Assembly: GCA_934045905.1 (NCBI GenBank) | Contig: OW203762.1 | Span: forward strand, 28,180,345-28,244,344 | Reading direction: 5' to 3' | DNA: 64,000 nt | Origin: Leuctra nigra | Lineage: Eukaryota > Arthropoda > Insecta > Plecoptera > Leuctridae | Shown: positions 32,292 to 44,100 of the stretch, one piece after another | Layout: each line of letters begins with the position of its first letter | How positions within the stretch are numbered: the first letter of the stretch is position 1 | Notes under the pieces: model-generated | Databases searched by the model: none | What the model was told of the DNA's origin: nothing | What the model saw: the letters and a program-made list of their open reading frames with translations, nothing else | Made by a program: the position numbers and the translations under genes

Positions 32292-35200
32292 GTAGGTTGA
32301 CTCCATGAGGACGGCGATAGGGTGTCAGGGACAGAGGCACAACACCCGTGGGGAGGAGTACTCGTTGAGCTTCGAGAAGTTCCCGTTCACAGGACTCTCC
32401 AAGACTTATGACGTTGATAAGCAGGTAGGTTGACTCCATGAGGACGGCGATAGGGTGTCAGGGACAGAGGCACAACACCCGTGGGGAGGAGTACTCGTTG
32501 AGCTTCGAGAAGTTCCCGTTCACAGGACTCTCCAACTTATGACGTTGATAAGCAGGTAGGTTGACTCCATGAGGACGGCGATGTGGTGTCAGGGACAGAG
32601 GCACGACACCCGTGGGGAGGAGTACTCGTTGAGCTTCGAGAAGTTCCAGTTCACAGGACTCTCCAAGACTTATGACGTTGATAAGCAGGTAGGTTGACTC
32701 CATGAGGACGGCGATAGGGTGTCAGGGACAGAGGCACAACACCCGTGGGGAGGAGTACTCGTTGAGCTTCGAGAAGTTCCCGTTCACAGGACTCTCCAAG
32801 ACTTATGACGTCGATAAGCAGGTAGGTTGACTCCATGAGGACGGCGATGTGGTGTCAGGGACAGAGTCACGACACCCGTGGGGAGGAGTACTCGTTGAGC
32901 TTCGAGAAGTTCCCGTTCACAGGATTCTTCATGACTTATGACGTTGATAAGCAGGTAGGTTGACTCCATGAGGACGGCGATGTGGTGTCACTTGTCAGGG
33001 ACAGAGGCACGACACCCGTGGGGAGGAGTACTCGTTGAGCTTCGATAGATTATCTCTAAGACTTTACGTTGATAAGCAGGTTAGTTGACTCCATGAGGAG
33101 GGCGATGTGGCGAGGTAAAATCCTAATGTCAATAATTTACCCCCCAAAATGTTCAAAATCCACATTTAGTATAACACATGCATCACAATCAACATCTCAT
33201 TCCTGCTGACTGACTGTTTGATTCTGACTTGACTGAACAAAATGTAAACATATGTAAACAAAATGTAATTCTCTGCTTGACATACCAACGGCGTTACGAC
33301 AAATAAGACAATTTTTTGTGGTGCTTGGACTCAATGTGCCGGTCCAAAAGAACATCATCGTCATAATCAATCATCATCAACCCTCGTATTAGCCTGTTAG
33401 GTACATCCTCAAGTCTTGACGTTCAGTTACCGCACAACTCCTAAGCAACATTCAACTGCCTTCCAGCATGCGTGCTTCCTTGTCCCTCCTCCCGCAGAAT
33501 ATTTCCGAGAAGTATTACATAATAATTATATGTGTCAGTATTTATAGGTGAAGTACTCGTAAAACGACATCCTATATCTTGCTACGACATCACCCGATGC
33601 AAAAGTATCTGTCAACTTGATATTGCGTAATGAAATATGTTAGTTGCATCTTGTACAGCACCTACTGACATCGTCGTGTGGGGCAACAATACAAGGCACA
33701 GATGCTGACACTGACAGTATGATCATTGCTTTAAACTTACGTATCAATTATTACAATACACGTCTTACGCAGTATAGCATAAAAAGAGATGACACTAACG
33801 GAAAGTGAAAGCAGACGTCCCAAAATTCTCGAATTGCTATTAGCATTTGTCCCGCGACCCGAAAAGTTATTTCCGGGACGCATTTTGTCCCGATAAGCTT
33901 GGTTGTGTTTATTTTGTAAAACTTACAAAATAATTAATATATTTCAGTTAATTTATTATTCACTGGGTAGTTTATTCTAACAATTTTTTTATTTCAAAGC
34001 ATCAAAACTGCTTACAACATGGGGAGAATCATACCCCCCCCCCCCCCCACGACCTTGTCGCAGAGAAAATTGTCATGATGAAATTGATTACTACCAAGCT
34101 GCTAATACTGCTTTCTATCATTGCTCTTTAGTGCAGCAAGATGCACACCATTTTTGAGCAATTTCTCTGTTTAGTGAATATTCCAGACCCAAGGAAACAT
34201 TACATTGCCTGTTCTGTTTGCAGGTGGCTGATTCCGCTGCAACCGCCGTTGCAATAATGACAGGAGTCAAGGTCAAACACCACACTGTGGGTTACGACGT
34301 CGGCATCACCAAGTCGTCGTGCGACGCTTCTCGCGACCTTCCCCATCGAGTGACCGGGATGGCGACTTGGGCTCAAGCAGCCGGCAAGTCAACGGGCTTT
34401 GTGACGACGACTCGCGTCACCCATGCGACGCCGGCGGCTGTCTACGCACATATCAATGACCGAGAGTGGGAGTGTGACACCAAGATCCCATCGAGCCAAC
34501 GAGGATGCGTCAAAGACATTGCGAGGCAGCTCGTCGAAGATGCTCCAGGAAATAAGTTAAACGTCATACTCGGAGGCGGGAGGACACCATTTGGAGTTCC
34601 ATTGAGTCCCAATGAAGAGGACGACTCTTGTCAGAGATCCGACGGGAGGAATCTCGTTGAGGATTGGTTGAAGAACAGAAAGAATGCGGTGTACGTGAAC
34701 TCCAGCTCCGGCTTGATGGAGGCTGACCTGGACAATACTAATCATCTCTTCGGACTGTTTAGTCCGGGACACGTCCCCTACGCCTCCGAGCGTAGTCCCG
34801 AGCACCCCACCCTCGTCAACATGACACGTCAAGCCATCCGGGTCCTCAACAAGAACAAAGAGGGTTTCTTCCTGATGGTGGAGGCTGGTCGCATCGATCA
34901 TGCGCATCACGGCAACATGGCTAAACTCGCTATGCAAGAAGCATGTGAGTTAGACGATGCGGTCGCAGCTGCCTTTGCCGATACTAACCCCGACGAGACT
35001 CTCATCATCGTTACCGCCGACCACTCGCATGCATTCACCATCAACGGCTACCCCAACAGAGGCAATGACATCCTCGGCTACGCCAACCTCCCCGACGAGA
35101 CCGTCTACGAGACGATATCCTACGCCAATGGACCGGGGTTCCTGACGCATCGTCTGAACGACTCCACCATGAATGAAACGTGGAAGTCATTGTCGGGGAT

Positions 35201-35510
35201 GGAGAGAGATGAAGCACATTATCGCTACTTGTCAACGATGTACTTGAAAGAGGAGACGCATGGAGGAGAGGACGTCGCGGTGTTCGCCACTGGACCATCG
35301 GCTCATCTGCTTACCGGAGTGTTCGAGCAGAACTACATCGCCCATGTTGCGTCTTATGCCGCCTGCATCGGACCCTCCAAGTTCCACTGCGGGGTTAACA
35401 CGAAACGCTCGTCAGCTTATTCCTCGGCAGCTCCAAGGATTCAAGGAGTCAGCGCATCTGTCATTGTGATTGCTGTCATAATGTTAAAGCATATTGCTCT
35501 TCTCTTTTAA
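31962..35510 (+). CDS. Membrane-bound alkaline phosphatase, two exons
   Basis: Hydrolyses phosphate monoesters at the outer cell surface using a Ser nucleophile and Zn/Mg. Exons 31962-32291 and 34224-35510 join in phase 0 to give 538 residues, a normal length for insect enzymes. An N-terminal hydrophobic signal peptide (residues about 8-22) is followed by the metal ligand motif FIGDGMG (62-67). The nucleophile is Ser114 in VADSAATA at the exon junction. Further signatures are RVTHATPAA (about 174-182), VEAGRIDHAHH (329-339), TADHSHAF (374-381) and ETHGGEDV (about 454). The C-terminus is a hydrophobic tail after small residues, typical of GPI-anchor addition. All catalytic and metal motifs appear present. 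Oddity: the Pro before the catalytic Asp-Ser in most animal enzymes is Ala here. The intron holds six extra copies of the first exon's end. Confidence 0.93.
32193..33115 (+). repeat. 133-bp tandem array duplicating exon end plus donor
   Basis: Seven units start at 32193 (the true exon), 32326, 32459, 32590, 32723, 32856 and 32996. Each is a 96-nt coding block (32 codons, GQRHNT to DVDKQ) plus a 37-nt spacer that begins GTAGGT and ends GTGTCAG. Units 2, 4, 5 and 6 keep the reading frame, unit 3 has a 2-bp deletion, and unit 7 is degraded. The blocks are flanked by AG and GT in phase 0. The spacer has an in-frame TGA, so retention would truncate the protein. Confidence 0.93.
33116..34223. other. 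Rest of alkaline phosphatase intron
   Basis: AT-rich sequence with a C run at about 34027-34049 and a real acceptor (TTTGCAG, 34217-34223). No element boundaries were recognised. Confidence 0.5.
34224..35510 (+). CDS. Alkaline phosphatase exon 2
   Basis: Starts with VADSAATAV carrying the catalytic Ser and runs without interruption to TAA 35508-35510, covering 80% of the enzyme. The acceptor fits phase 0 of exon 1. Confidence 0.93.
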   Translation: MADSAATAVAIMTGVKVKHHTVGYDVGITKSSCDASRDLPHRVTGMATWAQAAGKSTGFVTTTRVTHATPAAVYAHINDREWECDTKIPSSQRGCVKDIARQLVEDAPGNKLNVILGGGRTPFGVPLSPNEEDDSCQRSDGRNLVEDWLKNRKNAVYVNSSSGLMEADLDNTNHLFGLFSPGHVPYASERSPEHPTLVNMTRQAIRVLNKNKEGFFLMVEAGRIDHAHHGNMAKLAMQEACELDDAVAAAFADTNPDETLIIVTADHSHAFTINGYPNRGNDILGYANLPDETVYETISYANGPGFLTHRLNDSTMNETWKSLSGMERDEAHYRYLSTMYLKEETHGGEDVAVFATGPSAHLLTGVFEQNYIAHVASYAACIGPSKFHCGVNTKRSSAYSSAAPRIQGVSASVIVIAVIMLKHIALLF

Positions 35511-36429
35511 TACAATTCTTAATTTTCATCCTACATTAGGATATCAAATAATTTTATATAATTTTATGTATTTTGTATTTCTTAGCCTATGATTGAATAT
35601 TAGTTTTTCTCACAAATTTAAAAATGTTACATATTTCAAATATAATCATATAATATGAACAATGCTTAAAGCACTTTCGAACAGCGTTTGTATACATTGC
35701 ATTAGGAATCAAAGAGGGAGTATCAAACGTTGGTGACCTCGCTCCACAGAATTGAGCTTTGTTTATTCATTTGTAAGCGTGGAATGACATTTCTTATAAA
35801 ATTGAGAATAATTATAAATATTTGCATAAGCAGATATAGGTCATCATAAGGATGCTATTAAATATTAAATAATAGATCGTCGATGTATTAAACATACATT
35901 TTGTCATAATTTATTTCATGTTATTTTATTAAAATGTATATCCTGCAAAATGAAAATATAATGCATTTTTATATACCTAAACACATAAAAGGCTAAAAGT
36001 TAGTAACCCAGTTTCATAATGGTCAAACCAGTGGTTAAACCGATCTAATCGGCTACCAAATAATATATAAAGCGATATAAAGTATAATAAAAATATACGG
36101 AAAAATACCCATTAAAATTACCGCTAATTTTGTCACAAATATACAAAACTTATAGCCAAAACGTAACTGATTTTAAAAATTAGCATGCGTTATGACTTAT
36201 GATTATGAACAATTTTAAGGAATTACAACTTATTATTCAAATCCACTCATAAAAATAAATTTTGATTATATCTGTGTCTGGGATTATATATTGCAAGGCA
36301 TGTTCCTGGTCTGATCTGAACCCAGTCCAGTTTTATGTATTTTGATAAAAATCGAACAATTCATCCAGTCATTTCTATTATCAGAATTTTCAAATAGGTA
36401 GTAGAAATTGCAAAATTCTCCCAGGAAAT

Positions 36430-36600
36430 GTTCCAGCAGCCACGAGCTTTTAAAATACGCGCGCTAGATTCCCTCGCAGCGCGGCAGCACTTGCTTGACA
36501 AGTTGACCTTGAGAAGGGAGCCGAGAGAGTTCCCAAAGTGCATTCTAGTGTGTACATTTTGCGTCATCTCTGGTTTTAGTTTGTGTGTGGTAACGTTACG
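36430..36600 (+). promoter_or_regulatory. Candidate promoter and 5' UTR exon of trihelix gene
   Basis: A CpG-containing, GC-richer patch (ACGCGCGCTAG, GCAGCGCGGC) ends at a strong donor ACG|GTAAGT (36601). Joined to the acceptor at 37938 it would give a non-coding first exon for the gene starting at 37979. This is inference; no TATA or initiator was decisive. Confidence 0.3.
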
Positions 36601-37439
36601 GTAAGTTACTACCAAAATTGTCAAGGCAATGGAACATCAGTTTAATGAAGTATGTACATGTTATGTTCAAACTTTTCTTATGATTTATGTGGGCAAGTAA
36701 TACAGAATACGATTAGGTATGTACCCCATCTTCTTCCAAATCCAGTCCAACTTCCATCCATCAACATTCTGCGTCATGGCGGCGGCGCGGCGGGATATCC
36801 AAATGAAACCTCTAAACACGAATTTTAATTATTACATGGTGAGACATTTGGCGTGGGAAACAGTTTAAAAAGTTTGACAATTTTCTCTACATGTTCATGA
36901 TGATGCAGGCCCATTCCTTGTTTTGCGCCATGTGTCCGATGGACTTGAATCTCGTGCACACTTAGGCGGGCAATTTTCGCGATCATTCGATTCATTCTTC
37001 CCAATGACATGTAAATGGATTAACGACCTCCTGACATCAGACTGAACAAAATAATTTACTGATGTCAGCTTGCGGTTTGGATTCAGTTCGGATTAAAGGT
37101 CGTCACTTTGACATCGCACTCAAATATACGAGCCCTCGCCGATCTCGAAAATAGAGGTCCAGGAGAGTGCGTATGGAAAAGTGAGTGGTGCGATTTATCA
37201 CTGTCATTAAAGTTTAAACAAAGTGGCATGATAATTATTATTATGCCACTTGATTGTTTCACATGCTGGGCTCGAGATAAAAAGTTACGAAATTGAAATC
37301 ATCCAGACAGTTTGCTGATATGTTAATGTTCTAATGTTGGACAGATAAGCACCAAACAGTTTTACTGGTTGCAGTGAGTCGTGCAAAGAGACCTCATCCA
37401 TAGTAGTACGCTCCTTTCTGTTTCTGGGTGCCGATTCCT

Positions 37440-37640
37440 ATTTAATCGGAAATCGGCCTGCCCTCCCCAAATTCGCTGCCCCTCGGGTCGGCCTCCCCAC
37501 TCGAGATGGTTGGGTCCCTGAAATCGGGTCCCGCCGGCCCGAAGCTTCCCTCCCCTGGTCCGTCCCCATTCCGGCCTGACCTTCCCACCAGAGCTGGACT
37601 CCTCCGGGCCGGGCCCCCTTTGGTCGACCCCTCCCCATGT
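37440..37640. other. GC-rich compositional outlier
   Basis: About 200 bp of C-rich sequence (GGCCTCCCC, CGGGCCGGGCCCCC) with many GGNCC-like steps stands out from AT-rich flanks. It is open in several frames but has no recognisable protein. It is possibly a diverged GC-rich repeat. Confidence 0.5.
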
Positions 37641-37978
37641 CCTCCCTATTATTCAACAAAGTTAACAGAATTTTTGTGCGCAAAATAACCTCGCTGTCGA
37701 CGCGCCGTTAAACAAAGTATTTATTATACTACGACTGGAACACCATAATATGGGTCCAGGAGTATCCTCTTCACATGCACAGTTCAGCATCTCTTCCTGT
37801 TGGTGTCCGAGGAAATGGTCTTGATGAACGATCCTTTTGAATCCTGGAATTGAAGAACTAGTAGTTTCAAACATAGATGAAAGAGTTTGACGATATGGGA
37901 CCATGATAGAAATTAATACCTGACCCTTTCGGTTTTCAGAATTGTGAGTACTAGTACTACTCTACTGCTTTTCTAAAG

Positions 37979-38195
37979 ATGTCGGACAATCTGAAAGCTG
38001 AAGAAATTGATCTAACTTTGTACTCCGACGATGATGTAAATAATCTTAATCTTGTGGCTGGTGAAGTGGTGGACGAAACGGCCCCTGTTGATGCAAATGA
38101 CGATCAGAATTCTGCACACCACTTCATTATACGCTACAACGAAAGTGATGTAAATATCAAAGTGAATACAAAGACAGCATATTTACTGCAAAATG
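37979..38195 (+). CDS. Trihelix gene exon 1
   Basis: Starts ATGTCGG in good context; encodes an acidic N-terminus (YSDDDVNNL) and a FIIRYNESDVNIKV segment. Donor GTGAGA at 38196, phase 1. Confidence 0.8.
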
Positions 38196-41100
38196 GTGAG
38201 ATTAAGATTTGTTTTGTGTTGATTCACTGTTGATGGGAATACAATGTGGTTAATATACAAAGCAATTGCCTTTTTCAATTACTCATTCATTCATTTGCAC
38301 TGTTTTAGATCACAGTTATGCCGAGAAATTTGTTTCATCACTGATGAAGCAAAAAATTATAAAGAAAGTTTCAAAGAAATTAAAAAGCAATAATCAAGAG
38401 TCTAGCTTGGAAGAACGTGTAGATCGTATGGAGAAACCTGCCAAGGAAATAAATTCAAAGGACGATGAAGACAAGAAGAAACAAAAAGATTCTACCTCAG
38501 ATTCTGGTAGGTATGAACTTAGTTGTTTTTGAACAGTTCAAAGTCAAACAAGTTCTATTAAAGGGAGGTAAAGACAGTTTTTTGACATTCTTTTAGGGGG
38601 GGGGGGGGGGGGGTCTCAGAAAGTGTGGCATAGCATGAAAAGGGTGTGTGGGGGGGGGGGGGGCTATCAAAATATACTCAATTTTTAGCGTGACATCCTT
38701 TTGAAAATATCCTCCCGAACTGGATCTTTTTGCATCGCGCATCCTTTGACATTATCCTATTCCCATGGGTTCTTATTCTAAATTTCCTTCTCATGTCCTG
38801 TAACTTCTAGGTAGGTACACTCAAACCAATAAAAATCGGGTCTCGAAAAGAAAAGGATAGGCTGATTAAGGTTTGATGGCATCATCCCATGAAGGCTGTG
38901 TTAACGCATCATCTACCTCGAGTAGATGAGCTCTTATTTCATTGATAATATAACAAGGATTGATTGTCAAGGAACCTTACCAGTTTTCTTTTCAAGTACC
39001 ATGGTAAGGAACCTTACCAGTTTTCTTTTCAAGTACCATGGTACAAACCATCAAATTTATAATGTGCCATGGACATGGTACTTGAAAAGAAAACTGGTAA
39101 GGTTCCTTGATACTTGGTACATGGTACTTGGTACAAGTACCTTGGTACTTGAAAAGAAAACTGGTAAGGTTCCTTGATTGCAATTTTGATTGGTTTGAGT
39201 GTACCTACTACTATTGAGTAACTTGGTGGCCGCTTCAGGGGGGGGGGAGGGGGAGTTCACCTATGGGACACAGTATGACAAAAGGGGAGGGGGGTCTAGA
39301 GCCAGTTTGAGGTCACATTTTGTTACATATAGATATTTTCAAGTAGGTACGCTAACGTATTAAATTTCAGTTGATATGTCGGGACCCGAAATTTCGCTAA
39401 AAACAATAAATACTGACACATTTCATAGTCAAACAAGTTCTATTTAAGGGGGGTTAGAGATAGTTTTGTGACATCTTTTTAGGGGAGGGGGGGTCTCAGA
39501 AAGTATGACACAGTGTGAAAGGGGGGAAGGGGGGTTACAAAATACTCAATTTTTAGCATGACGTCCTTTATTCACCGCCCCTTGACATTCATATTTTATT
39601 TTTACAGATTGTGCTTGGACCTATGAAGGAATGGGAACACTCATTAATGTACGGTTGAGAATGGAAGATCAGTTTTGCAATCCAATGAACAGCACGTTGA
39701 CTCTGTGGATGAAAGTGGCAGCAAAGATAAATAAATCTTTATCGATTAAGGTTTCATGGAAACAATGTCAAGGCAAATTTAAATATTTGATGAATGCATA
39801 CAGAAGATGTCATAGAATCCATTTCAATTCAAACAAACTACCTACCTGGCCATTTTACAATCAATTTCATGAAGCTTATGGATCAAAAATGGACAGCCAG
39901 TTGGAGACATCTTTGGATTTTATTCCATCGGATGGAGAGCCTTTAAAAAAGAAAAGTAAGCTCATGCTGTACAGTTAATGTACAGTATACACATTATTTT
40001 CTCTACAGGTACCTAATCTTGGTATTACCAAATTGGTACCTCCTCCACTTTACAATCCAATTTAAGTTCTGGGTAGTTATTCTATAACTTTAATTTTCCG
40101 AATTCGGAATTTTAAAGTTTTAGAATAACCACCCTGGAGTCTTGAATTTGTTTGTACCTACCTATGTGGAATTAATTTTCCAACTTAGTATTCTTCTTTG
40201 AAAATATGGTTTCTAACTTTTTTGTAATAATTTTTTTCAGAATCTTGGTCAGTAACAGACATATGGTCTCTTATTAATATGCGCCTTAGCATTAACGATG
40301 AATTCACTAATATTGAGGAAGGTATTGACGACACTGAGCTTTGGGAAAAGGTGTGTAAGGAAGTAAATGAAAATAATACGGGTGGTCTAAAATCGCCAAG
40401 AACATGCAAATTGAAATGGTTATACTTGCTAGATCTGTATCGTAAAAAGAGAGACCCAGCTATTTCAGAAGAAGAGCGAAACTCTTGGTCATACTTTGCT
40501 GTACTAGATAAAGCATTCAACGGATCTATACCAAATCAAGAGGAAGTTAACGACAGGGCAAAATCAGGTAAATGCAAGACTCTTGGAATACCTACTTTCT
40601 CCTTGTTCGCAGAATCGCAATATAATTGTGTGTTGTTCTGTTGTTGATAAATTAGCTAATGGGAATTTTGCTAGGAAAACGTTCATCAGCAGGGGGGGGG
40701 GGGGGGGAATTTGGATCAATTGAATACCATAAAAAGCAAAAATATCAAGAAAATAAGTAAAAATTTGGAGGGTCCAATCCTATAAATTGATAATCACAAC
40801 ATTTTAAAATTAAAATTGTAGTATAATTTTAAAGGGATTGAGATGTTCGTGATTTGTGTTACAATAACGATTAAGTGTACTAGATTCAATAATGAAATGA
40901 GAGATGTCATATTTGTTTTGTACGAAACTGGATCAGTTTCGCCGCAGTGGCAGAAAATGCGTGATTCTGGCCTTATTCTAAATTTTTTTGGACCTACTTA
41001 CTTGCGCTTCCTTAGTACTAGGCCTTGCTGCGAGGTATCCATTTGCTCCTGGGATCCTATTTCCTTAACTTTATTATTCTTATTCTACAAGTTCTATTGC

Positions 41101-44100
41101 GTGTTTGGAATATGTACAAGCACCACATGACCTAGTTAATTGCATTACTCTTCCAGCTTCTTGGGAATCGTCCATAACAGCAAGCCTATTGACCACCCGC
41201 ATCGCACTGAACTCTCAATTTGGGAATCCTATGAACAAAAGAACAATATTGTGGGATAAAGTTGCGAGTGCAGTTAACGAAGCTAATAATGTGAACCTGA
41301 CCGGCAGTCAGTGCCATGACCGGTATCGAAATGCATTCAGAACGTACAAGCAAAACGTGAAGAAAGTAGAACTTTTTGGTCGGCGGCCGACGTGGAAGTA
41401 TTTCCATATTATGCATGCGGCATATCAAGGAAAAACTCACTCGATGAACCCAGTACAAGAGAGATTGGCTAAAACAACAGTATCAAGTAAGAGAAGCACA
41501 TTGCAAACTCCATATTTTAATAGTAGGTACCTATCTTGTTTATTCAAGTACCTAGTTATATCCATTCCACCAGAGAAAAGGACTGGGTCAGTGTAATTTT
41601 TTTTTCCGACAGATTTCACAATATTCCTTTAACATTGATTCATTCCCTTGTAGAATGGATAGTAACACTTCAACATAGAGAGAGATTCATGCAATAATGT
41701 ATTCCGATTCAAGGTCACTTGATGAATCGAATCATTTAATTGACTATTCTCGCCAAATTAATTCGTATTCTGAAATATGAGATAATTGAGCGTGCGAAGC
41801 GAGCGTCTCCTTTTGGCTCTTTTGGCACGGACCTCTGTTTTTTTTCTCTTTTTTTTGTGTTTTTTTTTTTCTGTTACTGACGATATACAAGTCACAGTTT
41901 TTCTTCGATCAAGCTGAAAATTTGCACACATGTACTGACCATTTCCGGGCGTTGCAGACCGTAATTTTTTTTAAATCCCCTGATTGGTTCAAATTTTAAA
42001 AAAATTATCTTTCGATTGGTTGGTTCGATCAATTTGAAATTTAGCAAAGTCATTGCAACTAACATTGTACCCAATCATAATAAATTTCAGCCAAATCCTC
42101 CCATTGGTTCAAATTTGAAACCATTTTTCCTGTGATTTTTGACATTTAAACTAGAACCGATTGACCGACCAACTAAAAACTTTGCATGGTCATTACTACC
42201 AACATTTAAGGTATTTTTGCCAATTTTCAGTCAAATCTGTCGTTATTTTCAAAAGTTTTTGTAATTTTAGGGACATTTTGCGTGTTGGCTGTCAAATTCA
42301 CTGCGACTTCGAATCTTCAGATCAAGGCAAGGTAGTTAGAGCAGAAAGTTTCAAACGAAATGATACTAATAATGACCGTTCAACAGATTGATCTGATATT
42401 GTGTACACACTAATATCATATGATTTGAGTGGTCCCAGGTATATATTTTTTAAAGAGGTCCTGTGATTTTTGAATATTAACAAGGAACAGTTCAATAATA
42501 AAGGTTGATAATAACATTTTAGGAATATTTAGAGATTTTTATTCAAGTCTGACGAAATTCAAGAATTATTGGCTTTTAATGATATTTTCGATAGACAGAA
42601 TTTCGGTTCGAGGTGTTCCGCGTATCCGTGCTCGCTCATCAACGCGTTACTCAGAGCGTTTTCCTATAGTTAGGTACTTAGTACGCCACTTTTATGTCAT
42701 GCAAATGAAGGAGACTGGAGGAAGACTGGTGTAATGTCCGAATCTTAGGCGACCCCTCTTCAAAAATTTGACACTGTTTTATTCAAATGGGCACTTTCGT
42801 ATAAATAATTATAATAACGTTTTTTTACAATGGATTTTTTTACTAATATATATGGCAGCATTTTAATGGCGAGAAACAGTCTATCTCTTATAGCAAATTA
42901 AAATGACATTCAATAGGGAATTGTCAGACTTGGGTAGTAACGTAACGAAAGTAACGCGTTACTGTAACGAAATTACATTTTTGGGTAACGAGCCAGTAAT
43001 TTCATTACATTTTTTTCAAAGTAATAAGTAATATAATCTCGCTACTTTTATCAGAGTAATTTGACGTTTGTAACGCGTTACCGTGAGCCTCGCCCACATT
43101 TTCCCGCTTGTATGTAATTTTCAAAAACATGGACAGATGACAGCACTCACCAGGCAAATTTTGAATTTCCACTACGCAAAGTCACACAAAGTACAAAATA
43201 ATAGTAATAAATTGACAAACGGGAACGGCTTAAAATGACTTCGCTCTTATTGTGACTTAAAAGTAATTTACCCAAGTCTGGGAATTGTACATTGGTAGGT
43301 ATATATAACTAGGAAAACGCTCTGTGAAACGCGTTGATGAGCGAGCACGGATACACGCAACACCTCGAACCGAAATTATGTCTATCGAATGTCATTAAAA
43401 GCCAACAATTCTTTAGTTTCGTCACAGACTTGTATACAAATCACCAAAATCTCCAAAAATATTGGTGCCAATCCTTGCTAAGTTTTAAGTTGATCGATTA
43501 AACCTTTATGATTGAACGGTTCCTTGTTAATTTTCGAAAATCACAGGATCTCGTTCAAAAAATATACCTGGGACCACCCATATGATATGATATGTAGTGT
43601 GTGTACACAATATCAGATCAATCTGTTGAACGGTCATTATTTATTAGTTTCATATCGTTTAAAACTTTCTGCTCTAACTACCTTGCCTTGAACTGTAGAT
43701 TCGAAGTCGCCGTGAATTTGACAGCCAACACGCAAAATGTCCCTAAAATGACAAAAACTTTTGAAAATAACGACAGATTAGAGTGAAAATTGGCAAAAAT
43801 ACCATAAATGTTGGTACCAATGACCATGCGAAGTTTTTATTTGGTCGGTCAATCGGTTCCAGTTTAAATTTCAAAAATCACAGGAAAAATAGTTTCAAAT
43901 TTAAACCATTTGGAGGATTTAGCTGAAATTTTTTTTGATTGGGTACAATGTTGGTTGCAATGACTTTGCTAAATTTCAAATTGATCAAACCAACCAATCG
44001 AAAGATAATTTTTATAAAATTTGAACCAATCACAGGATCTCGTTCAGAAAAGATCCCAGGGATCGCATAGATTACGTTAGTATGTGTACAAAATTTCAGA

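Larger units (their letters stand above)
35511..37978. other. Phosphatase 3' UTR and trihelix gene upstream region
   Basis: AT-rich to about 36420, then a CpG-containing patch and a GC-rich block, both listed separately. An acceptor (GGTTTTCAG) ends at 37938, 40 bases before the trihelix ATG. This implies at least one upstream non-coding exon. Confidence 0.45.

Noticed and set aside
32254..32969. Minus-strand ORFs repeated through the phosphatase array
   Set aside because: Antisense shadows of the copied exon block; the sense strand is the coding one.
32193..33115. Array considered as CRISPR
   Set aside because: Units are contiguous 133-bp copies of a coding exon without unique spacers, in an animal gene.
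36776..36868. ATGGCGGCGGCGCGG frame ending near a GTGAGA donor, as a first coding exon
   Set aside because: Joining it to the acceptor at 37938 reaches a stop within five codons; at best a short upstream ORF.
36825..37010. Minus-strand ORF of 61 codons with His-rich segment
   Set aside because: No recognised domain and no partner exons.
37438..37688. ORFs on both strands in the GC-rich block
   Set aside because: GC-rich DNA lacks stop codons by composition; Pro/Gly-rich translations without homology.
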